Origin: an uncultured Bacilli bacterium
Lineage (GTDB): Bacteria > Bacillota_I > Bacilli_A > ML615J-28 > CAG-313
Assembly (NCBI GenBank): GCA_904502205.1
Contig: CAJGDR010000047.1
Location: forward strand, 1-7,346
Direction: 5' to 3'
DNA: 7,346 nt
The position numbers were made by a program, and so were the translations under genes. Positions 1-5,697 of the stretch are shown here, in pieces. Each line of letters begins with the position of its first letter. The stretch's first letter is position 1. The notes beneath the pieces were generated by a model. It was not told the origin of the DNA. It was given only the letters and a program-made list of their open reading frames with translations, and made no database searches.

Positions 1-240
1 CAAAGAGAAAGAGCTAGAAAGCTTGGTAAAGTAATAGATTACAGTAACGAAACTGAATCTAAAGCTTTAACCGCAAAATATCATGAAACAATTTATTATA
101 AAGGTGTTGCTTATACATTTGATGAAAATGGGTTTATCGAAAAAACCGATGTAGAAACACCTAGTACAGAAGATGTACAAACTGAAGATGTAAAAGAAGA
201 GAACACTTCAGTAAAAGAAGAAAACAATGAGGGAGAATAA
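1..240 (+). CDS. 3' end of an unrecognised gene with an acidic repetitive C-terminal tail
   Basis: The frame is open from base 1 to a TAA at 238-240 and gives the last 79 residues of a protein whose start lies outside the window. The first part is basic (QRERARKLGKV), followed by a short segment that looks like beta strands (YHETIYYKGVAYTFDENGF). The last 30 or so residues are almost all Glu, Asp, Lys, Asn, Thr and Val and look disordered. The tail carries small tandem repeats (TEDV twice, VKEEN twice). I do not recognise the family and assign no function. The stop lies 4 nt before the preferred start of the membrane AAA+ gene, and the ribosome binding site for that gene lies inside this coding end, so the two are probably co-transcribed and may be translationally coupled. 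That this is a real coding end is supported by codon usage like the downstream genes and by the tight junction. Confidence 0.75.
   Translation, partial: QRERARKLGKVIDYSNETESKALTAKYHETIYYKGVAYTFDENGFIEKTDVETPSTEDVQTEDVKEENTSVKEENNEGE
166..225 (+). repeat. Short degenerate tandem repeats encoding the acidic tail
   Basis: Two in-frame near-repeats are visible. AC(A/T)GAAGATGTA occurs at 166-177 and 181-192, and GTAAAAGAAGA(G/A)AAC at 190-204 and 211-225, each pair differing at one base. They encode TEDV and VKEEN copies. Such repeats are typical of low-complexity, length-variable protein tails. Confidence 0.6.
230..235 (+). promoter_or_regulatory. Ribosome binding site deciding the start of the membrane AAA+ gene
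   Basis: AGGGAG lies 9 nt before the ATG at 245. The earlier in-frame ATG at 227 overlaps this site almost directly and has no purine-rich site of its own at proper spacing, so 245 is preferred as the start. The site lies inside the last codons of the preceding gene. Confidence 0.65.
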
Positions 241-244
241 GAAA

Positions 245-2056
245 ATGGCAAAACCCTATTTTACTAGAAAAAATTTAATTGCATTATCACTTGCTTTCTT
301 CTATTCAATTCTTTTAGTATTTACAGGTCTTTGCCTTGGCGGGACACTTGTAAACAAGAAAAATCCGATTGCTGCGATGGGACAAATGTTTAACTTTGAA
401 CAAATTGTTCCAGGTGTATCTGGTGTTATTTGTTTACTACTTATTGCCTTATACATTATTGTATTTGTTGCAGTTTGTATTTACGAAAGAAGATATGCTA
501 TTGTAAATAATAACAGTCCATATAGCATAAAAATGTTTATATCTTATTTCCTATCTTTTGTAGTGTGCTTAATCTTATCACTTGGTATTGGATTATTAAT
601 CCAAAAACCTTTAACTCAAGATAACATTGCGCTTGTCTTAAAATATATTGGACAAACATTAATTATTACAACACTAATTTATGTTATTTTATTAATCTTA
701 TTTGGTGGTGTATTATTATTTGTTGTTAACTTCTTATTAGTAGACAAACCATTCAAATTCTTTAGTGATAAAGATTTAGCATTAATTGAAGATGAAGAAG
801 ATCTAGAAGCATTAGATGTAACTGCTAACTTTGACGAAGGCGCTGAAATAAATGCTCAAGGCGAAGGTGGAGCAGGAAGTGGAGTAGGAAGTGGAAATGG
901 CGGTGGAGGTCTTGGTGGTGACGGTAATGTCATTAGTAAAACTGAGGCACTTGATGACCGTGAAAAAGTATTCCCAGCTTTATCAAAAATGGATTTACAA
1001 TATGAAGGTTATGCAATTGAACAAATTGAAACAGATGATTTAACTTTAGAAGAAATCTGTGTTAAATTTAGAAATTACCTTGCAAAAGAAGAAAAACTTT
1101 ACTACGATATTGAAACAATTCGTTACTATATTAGTGGTTTTGGTGCAACTCACTTCATGATCTTAGAAGGTCTATCTGGTACTGGTAAATCATCATTACC
1201 TAGATATTTCGCAAAATTTGCAGGTTGTAATTTATTATTCTTACCAGTTCAAGCAACTTGGAGAGATAAAACTAACCTAATTGGTTATTTCAATGACTTT
1301 GCTAAAAACTATAGTGAAACTGAGTTTTTAGTAGGATTATATCATGGTAACTATAATCCAGATATGATTCACTTATATGTTCTAGATGAAATGAACATTT
1401 CACGTGTTGAATATTACTTTGCAGACTTCCTATCTGTCTTAGAATATCCAACATCTGAATGGAAGCTACAAATAATGCAACTTCCATATGATTTTGTTCC
1501 ACCAGCAAAATTACTTGATGGTGTAATTCAAATCCCAGAAAATTCATACTTCGTTGGAACAGCCAACAAAGATGACTCGACATTTACTATTAGTGATAAA
1601 GTATATGACCGTGCTATTACAATTGATTTCGACAATCGTAATACACCATTTGAAGTAAAAGAAGACGTTGAAAAAATTCGCTTAAGTCATTCTAAACTTC
1701 AAGAATTAATCAAAAATGCGAAAGCTCAAACTGAAAACCATATGTCAGAAGCAGACTTTGAAAAATTATTTAAAGTAACTGATTACATTTACGAACAATT
1801 TGACTTAACATTTGGTAACCGTATCTTAAACCAAATCAATCAAATTATTCCTGTCTATGTTGCATGTGGTGGTAAAAAAGAAGAAGCACTTGACTTCTTA
1901 CTATCAAGAAAAGTTATTAGTAAACTTGAAGGGCGTTTTGAAGAATATGTTAAAGGTGCCTTAAGAGAATTACTAAATCTTATTCAAAAAACTTACGGTG
2001 CTAATGTTTTAGTCCGTTCAGAAAAAGAAATTCAATCTTTAATGAGAAAGTTATAG
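245..2056 (+). CDS. Membrane-anchored McrB-like AAA+ NTPase (4 TM helices + AAA domain)
   Basis: This is a 603-residue protein from the ATG at 245; an ATG at 227 would add only six residues. Four hydrophobic helices are visible at about residues 11-35, 57-80, 97-120 and 138-165. An acidic stretch (about 174-200) and a Gly-rich linker (about 204-227) follow, then a helical lead-in and an AAA+ module from about residue 265 to the C-terminus. Walker A is GLSGTGKSS (309-317). Walker B is LYVLDEMN (377-384) with D381 and E382, followed by a segment (RVEYYFADFLSVLE) typical of McrB-like ATPases. Sensor 1 is GTANKDD with N441. R456 in DKVYDRA is the candidate arginine finger. The late segments FGNRILNQI and ALDFLLSRKVISKLEGR resemble the McrB-family C-terminal helical part. 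McrB proteins form ring-shaped motors, often GTP-driven, stimulated by McrC. Here the usual N-terminal DNA-recognition domain is absent and membrane helices take its place, so the ATPase should face the cytoplasm on a membrane tether. The probable McrC-like partner begins 11 nt downstream. The target and the nucleotide used are unknown. AAA+ identity is very sure, McrB-like affinity fairly sure, and function open. Confidence 0.88.
   Translation: MAKPYFTRKNLIALSLAFFYSILLVFTGLCLGGTLVNKKNPIAAMGQMFNFEQIVPGVSGVICLLLIALYIIVFVAVCIYERRYAIVNNNSPYSIKMFISYFLSFVVCLILSLGIGLLIQKPLTQDNIALVLKYIGQTLIITTLIYVILLILFGGVLLFVVNFLLVDKPFKFFSDKDLALIEDEEDLEALDVTANFDEGAEINAQGEGGAGSGVGSGNGGGGLGGDGNVISKTEALDDREKVFPALSKMDLQYEGYAIEQIETDDLTLEEICVKFRNYLAKEEKLYYDIETIRYYISGFGATHFMILEGLSGTGKSSLPRYFAKFAGCNLLFLPVQATWRDKTNLIGYFNDFAKNYSETEFLVGLYHGNYNPDMIHLYVLDEMNISRVEYYFADFLSVLEYPTSEWKLQIMQLPYDFVPPAKLLDGVIQIPENSYFVGTANKDDSTFTISDKVYDRAITIDFDNRNTPFEVKEDVEKIRLSHSKLQELIKNAKAQTENHMSEADFEKLFKVTDYIYEQFDLTFGNRILNQINQIIPVYVACGGKKEEALDFLLSRKVISKLEGRFEEYVKGALRELLNLIQKTYGANVLVRSEKEIQSLMRKL
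854..925 (+). other. Glycine-rich flexible linker between membrane and AAA+ domains
   Basis: Residues 204-227 of the membrane AAA+ protein are mostly Gly with Ser, Ala, Val and Asn. The DNA is locally GC-richer than its surroundings and contains a 12-bp tandem near-repeat, GGAG(C/T)AGGAAGT, at 869-880 and 881-892. It most likely works as a flexible spacer that lets a ring of ATPase domains form away from the membrane. This role is inferred. Confidence 0.7.
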
Positions 2057-2067
2057 GTTATAAGCAT

Positions 2068-3348
2068 ATGAAAATCATCGAAGGAATCCAATTAAAAAAC
2101 ACAATTAAACAAATTAGAAAATATCAAAGTGAGCATAAAGGCTTTGATAATTTATATCGTGAATTAGACTCTCTTTCAATTAATTCACTACAAAGTTTTT
2201 CTTTTCAAAACGATAGCGATTTCTTCGATGAAGTTTCATTTGTACTAAGTGTCATTAACTCAATTATTGTTCATCCACATATCATAACTAAACGTGAAGA
2301 TATTATTATTAGAGCAGAACTTGCAGGACATATTGAACATGACCAATTCCAAAAAGTTATGAGAGAGTCTAACCTATGGAAACAAAAAAACTTAGATATG
2401 GTACCAGAATATGTGTATCATCATCAACATCTTGATGAACTTAAAATATATGAAAATATTTTTATTGGGATGTTAATCAAATTATTAGATCAAGAAATTG
2501 ATAAATACTATGAATTCTATGTTTCAATTTTACCATCAATTGGTACAACTAATGAATTTGTTTTAGAAAATGAAGCAATCGAAAATGCTTTAATGAAAGT
2601 TGACAAATTACAAAGAAAATTAAGACATATTAAAAATTCATACTTTTACAAAGAAATTAAAAAATGTGATTTATCACTTAAAAAGATTCAACCAACTAAT
2701 ATTTTATTAAAAGACCGTTTATACAATTATTGTTTTAAATTCTATCGTAAGTTTATTGCTTATGAAGACTTAGGAAGTTTACAAAGTGACTTTAGAACAT
2801 ATTATATGTTCTTATTACTAAAAGCTCTTTTAAAGAAAGGCTTTGTTTTAGATCAATCTGTTCAAAATAATAATCATAATTTAACATTTACATATAAAGA
2901 TTACAAAGTAAATATGTTACTTAGTAGATATCGTTTAGGTATATCTTTTACAATTAGTTATAAAGATGTTAAAGCAAAACATTATTTATATCTTAATACT
3001 GAACGTGTTATTAAAAATGAAACAATTGACTATAAAAATATTGAACAATTTAATACAATTGATATTTTAACTATTTGGAATTTATACAACTATGAAGATA
3101 TGTCAAAACCAATCTTTAGAAGAACATTATCAGAAGAAGTAATGGTTTATGAATGGTTAAATTCGAAGTTTGAAGAAATCATTGTTAAAAAAGAAGTATA
3201 TCAAAAATATTGCCCGGTATGTAGAAGCAAAAATTTAGATCTAGATCATGGGTATTATGAATGTGCAAACTGTAAAACACAGTATGTATTTAAAAACCAC
3301 AGTAACGAACTTGATACTGTTTGGTTTATGAGAATTAGGAGATCTTAA
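2068..3348 (+). CDS. McrC-like (DUF2357-like) partner protein with C-terminal zinc ribbon
   Basis: This is a 426-residue soluble protein with no signal peptide or membrane helix. The segment at 113-150 (VPEYVYHHQHLDELKIYEN, then a hydrophobic helix) resembles the conserved D-x-YEN-type helix of DUF2357/McrC-like proteins. It is followed by a Lys/Glu-rich likely helical hairpin (about 165-200), a helix at 213-230 (LLKDRLYNYCFKFYRKF), and RTYYMFLLLKALLKKGF (243-259), which resembles the helix preceding the nuclease in that family. A beta-rich region (about 270-312) follows where PD-(D/E)XK strands would be expected, but I cannot find a convincing D...ExK set. The C-terminus carries CPVC (C382, C385) and CANC (C399, C402), a clear zinc ribbon. 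Position right after an McrB-like ATPase is the strongest support for the McrC-like call. In known systems McrC stimulates McrB nucleotide hydrolysis and supplies the nuclease. Here it may keep the first role only. The start ATG has a weak AGG at 2055-2057 with 10-nt spacing. The McrC relationship is inferred from weak motif likeness and gene order. Confidence 0.6.
   Translation: MKIIEGIQLKNTIKQIRKYQSEHKGFDNLYRELDSLSINSLQSFSFQNDSDFFDEVSFVLSVINSIIVHPHIITKREDIIIRAELAGHIEHDQFQKVMRESNLWKQKNLDMVPEYVYHHQHLDELKIYENIFIGMLIKLLDQEIDKYYEFYVSILPSIGTTNEFVLENEAIENALMKVDKLQRKLRHIKNSYFYKEIKKCDLSLKKIQPTNILLKDRLYNYCFKFYRKFIAYEDLGSLQSDFRTYYMFLLLKALLKKGFVLDQSVQNNNHNLTFTYKDYKVNMLLSRYRLGISFTISYKDVKAKHYLYLNTERVIKNETIDYKNIEQFNTIDILTIWNLYNYEDMSKPIFRRTLSEEVMVYEWLNSKFEEIIVKKEVYQKYCPVCRSKNLDLDHGYYECANCKTQYVFKNHSNELDTVWFMRIRRS
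3211..3273 (+). other. Zinc ribbon (CxxC-x13-CxxC) of the McrC-like protein
   Basis: Residues C382, C385, C399 and C402 form two CxxC knuckles separated by 13 residues, with aromatic and hydrophobic residues (HGYYE, TQYVF) around the second knuckle, as in small treble-clef or rubredoxin-like zinc ribbons. This would bind one Zn(II) and could serve in nucleic-acid or protein contact. Confidence 0.85.
3337..3342 (+). promoter_or_regulatory. Ribosome binding site for the ABC ATPase gene
   Basis: AGGAGA lies inside the last codons of the McrC-like gene, 9 nt before the ATG at 3352. It supports that start and translational linkage of the two genes. Confidence 0.75.
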
Positions 3349-3351
3349 GTT

Positions 3352-4101
3352 ATGTCAGAAATTAAAAAAGAAACTGAATCTAATGCTAAAATTATAATCG
3401 ATAATCTTTATAAATCTTATGGACCAAAAGAAGTATTGAAAGGTTTAAATCTTGAGGTTTTTGAAGGTGAAATGTTCGGATTTTTAGGCCGAAATGGGAT
3501 TGGTAAATCTACTACTATTGATTGCATGATTGGATCAAAAAAATTCAATAGTGGGCGAATTTTACTGGATGGATTCGATATTAAAAAGGATCCACTGTTT
3601 GCAAAACTTTCTTTTGGATATGTTGCGTCTGAACCTACTTGTTATGAAGAAATGACTGGACGTGATTACTTAGAATTTATTGCAAATATCTATCAATTAA
3701 GTGAAGGTGACTTCAAAAAGAATTACATTTATTTATGTAATAGATTACAATTAAAACTAGAAGAACTTAATAATCCGATTGCGGATTACTCACACGGGAT
3801 GAAACAAAAATTATGCCTAGTTGCAAGTCTTTTACATAGTCCTAAAATTTGGATTTTGGATGAACCAACAGTTGGACTTGATATTATGGCGGTTGAAGAA
3901 TTAAAGAAAATGATGCGTGAATACGCAAATCATGGTAACACAGTGTTTGTAACATCACACAATATTGAACTTGTTGCAAAAATTTGTGACCGTGTTGCAA
4001 TTGTAAATAATGGTGTTATTCATACGCTAATTGATCTTAAAAAAGATCCAAATAAACGATTACAATTATCTAGATTATTTATGGAAACTTATGGAGGTTA
4101 A
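3352..4101 (+). CDS. ABC exporter ATP-binding subunit (ABC-2 / multidrug type)
   Basis: This 249-residue protein is the usual length for a stand-alone exporter ATPase. Motifs in order are: Walker A GRNGIGKST (46-54), signature motif YSHGMKQKL (146-154), Walker B IWILDEPT (166-173) with catalytic E171, D-loop VGLD (174-177), and H-loop H203 in TSHN. The Q-loop position in YVASEP (90-95) is Ser93 or Glu94 rather than Gln, a change I recall in other exporters of this class. The protein would sit on the cytoplasmic face and power the permease encoded 2 nt downstream. SHGMKQK and the overall layout fit the BcrA/YtrB-like group that pairs with ABC-2 permeases. The substrate cannot be predicted. All catalytic residues are present, so it should be active. 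The start has an AGGAGA site at good spacing, and the first 12 residues are a polar extension before the fold begins. Confidence 0.95.
   Translation: MSEIKKETESNAKIIIDNLYKSYGPKEVLKGLNLEVFEGEMFGFLGRNGIGKSTTIDCMIGSKKFNSGRILLDGFDIKKDPLFAKLSFGYVASEPTCYEEMTGRDYLEFIANIYQLSEGDFKKNYIYLCNRLQLKLEELNNPIADYSHGMKQKLCLVASLLHSPKIWILDEPTVGLDIMAVEELKKMMREYANHGNTVFVTSHNIELVAKICDRVAIVNNGVIHTLIDLKKDPNKRLQLSRLFMETYGG
4093..4097 (+). promoter_or_regulatory. Ribosome binding site for the permease gene
   Basis: GGAGG lies in the last codons of the ATPase gene, 6 nt before the ATG at 4104. It is the strongest Shine-Dalgarno match in the window and fixes the permease start. Confidence 0.8.
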
Positions 4102-4103
4102 TC

Positions 4104-5696
4104 ATGCTCAACCTCTTATATAAAGATTTCAAACTGATGTTTAGGCAAGATAAAAAACTTTCTAAAAGAATAATATCTACTATCTTCAGTATTATATTTA
4201 TTGGTGCATTTATTGCGATTGAAGTATATTTGTTCACAACATTAATTAGTAAAACAAATAAATTCAAAAATGCATCGATGACATTCATGAGTTTGTTTTT
4301 ATTTATTATTTCAATTATGTTAATTATTGCAGGTATTACAAGAGCTCATAAACTGTTCTTTAATGATAAAGATATAGAACAATTATCAGTTCACCCTGTT
4401 AGTAATTCATCAGTAATATTTTCAAAATTAATTTTCTTATTTATTACTCACTATGTAACAAGTGTGATGTTTATTTATCCACTGTTTGTTGCATATGGAA
4501 AAATGGAAAACAAAGGCTTAATGTTTTATTATATTGGTCTTTTCTACCCAATACTTTCGTTTATATTTGAAATTGGTGTAGCACTAATTTTAGTATATCC
4601 GTATTGGTTACTTAAAAAATTCTTAAACAAACATTTATTATTAAAATTTATTATTACATTAGTTATTTTATTTATTGGTTGTTATTTATACGCAAGTGTT
4701 CTTAATATCTTTATTGAGTTCATTGCTGGTGGTAGTATTAATCTACTATTTACAACCGAAAGAATTAATAAACTAATTGCTTTTGAAAAATATCAAGTAC
4801 CGATTAATTTCTTAGTAGATGTCTTTATCGCAAAAAGAAGAATTGCTTTATTCCCTTATATTGCGATAGCATTTGGTGTGTTTATAATTGGTGCTACAAT
4901 TACAGTATTTGCGTTTAATTATGTACGTAATATATCTGTGTTCAAAAAACACACAAGAAAAGAAAAAGAGTTGAAATTTACAACTCCAAAAATTGCTTTG
5001 ATAAAAAAAGAAATAACTTTACTTACAAAGAATTCTGATTATACTCTATCATTTACAGGACTATTACTTGTCCAACCATTCTTAGCGTATATGGTAGTCA
5101 AAGCACTAAATACTATTTTTACAAGAGGTGTATTTGCTTATTACATTTCAATCGTACCAAACTTTATTCCACTTATTGATATTTTAATCTTGATGTTATT
5201 TACGGTAATAATAGCTCAAGGTGCTAATCAATATATTCAAATGGAAAAAGCTACGATTAAAGTAATGAAAACAATACCAGTAAAATATAGTACTCAACTT
5301 ATTATCAAATTTATGATACCTCTAATTCTATCTTTTGTATCATTACTTGTTACTTTGTTGATTTTATTAGTTACAAAAATAGTTACTTTTGAAACATTTA
5401 TTTTTGGTTTAATTTTAATTACAACCCTACTAATAGTATTCGACATTGTATCTTTAAAAGAAGAATTATCAATTAGAAATAAAAAGCCAAGATCAACGTA
5501 TTTATCTAGTTTATATGCTTACGTATTACCGATTTTATATTTCGTAGTATGTGCTGGATTTTCATATTTTGGCTTATCGATATATATTGCATATGCGATT
5601 GGACTCTTAGTATTCGGTATTTCCGCAATCCCAATCATTATATATCTTTTAAGAAATTTAAATTCATTATTTATGGATTTGGATGTGGTGAACTAG
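4104..5696 (+). CDS. ABC exporter permease, about 12 TM helices
   Basis: This 530-residue, highly hydrophobic protein has likely membrane helices at about 24-48, 60-80, 106-131, 142-168, 178-204 and 247-273, then 313-338, 355-373, 397-424, 428-449, 470-488 and 492-515. The two groups of six look like two permease halves joined by a basic cytoplasmic linker (about 276-312, rich in Lys). Each half starts with a similar amphipathic stretch (LLYKDFKLMFRQ and LIKKEITLLTKN), and each has a similar cytoplasmic loop after its second helix (DIEQLSVHPVSNSSVIFSKLI and TIKVMKTIPVKYSTQLIIKFM). In ABC-2-type exporters this loop contacts the ATPase. The ATPase gene is directly upstream, so the pair likely forms an exporter with one permease chain and two ATPase copies. 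The substrate is unknown; the exported beta-helix protein just downstream has its own signal-like N-terminus, so it need not be the cargo. The ABC permease call is strong because of context and topology, while the subfamily is uncertain. Confidence 0.88.
   Translation: MLNLLYKDFKLMFRQDKKLSKRIISTIFSIIFIGAFIAIEVYLFTTLISKTNKFKNASMTFMSLFLFIISIMLIIAGITRAHKLFFNDKDIEQLSVHPVSNSSVIFSKLIFLFITHYVTSVMFIYPLFVAYGKMENKGLMFYYIGLFYPILSFIFEIGVALILVYPYWLLKKFLNKHLLLKFIITLVILFIGCYLYASVLNIFIEFIAGGSINLLFTTERINKLIAFEKYQVPINFLVDVFIAKRRIALFPYIAIAFGVFIIGATITVFAFNYVRNISVFKKHTRKEKELKFTTPKIALIKKEITLLTKNSDYTLSFTGLLLVQPFLAYMVVKALNTIFTRGVFAYYISIVPNFIPLIDILILMLFTVIIAQGANQYIQMEKATIKVMKTIPVKYSTQLIIKFMIPLILSFVSLLVTLLILLVTKIVTFETFIFGLILITTLLIVFDIVSLKEELSIRNKKPRSTYLSSLYAYVLPILYFVVCAGFSYFGLSIYIAYAIGLLVFGISAIPIIIYLLRNLNSLFMDLDVVN
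5687..5691 (+). promoter_or_regulatory. Ribosome binding site for the surface protein gene
   Basis: GGTGA matches the 3' part of the extended AGGAGGTGA consensus and lies 6 nt before the ATG at 5698. It is embedded in the end of the permease gene, whose TAG stop ends 1 nt before that ATG. Confidence 0.55.
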
Positions 5697-5697
5697 T

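Noticed and set aside
1302..1583. Antisense open frame of 93 codons inside the AAA+ gene
   Set aside because: It lies wholly opposite a region coding Walker B and other conserved motifs, and its translation has no recognisable features. It is a shadow frame.
245..3348. Calling the pair a classical McrBC restriction system
   Set aside because: No DNA-recognition domain and no convincing PD-(D/E)XK nuclease can be seen, so gene symbols mcrB and mcrC would overstate the case.
4033..4048. Perfect 6-bp inverted repeat GATCTT-AAAA-AAGATC
   Set aside because: It lies inside the ABC ATPase coding region, is AT-rich and short, and has no following T-run, so it is not a credible terminator. It most likely arises by chance.
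4079..4288. Antisense open frame across the ATPase/permease junction
   Set aside because: It is hydrophobic only because it mirrors AT-rich permease codons, and it is opposite two well-supported genes.
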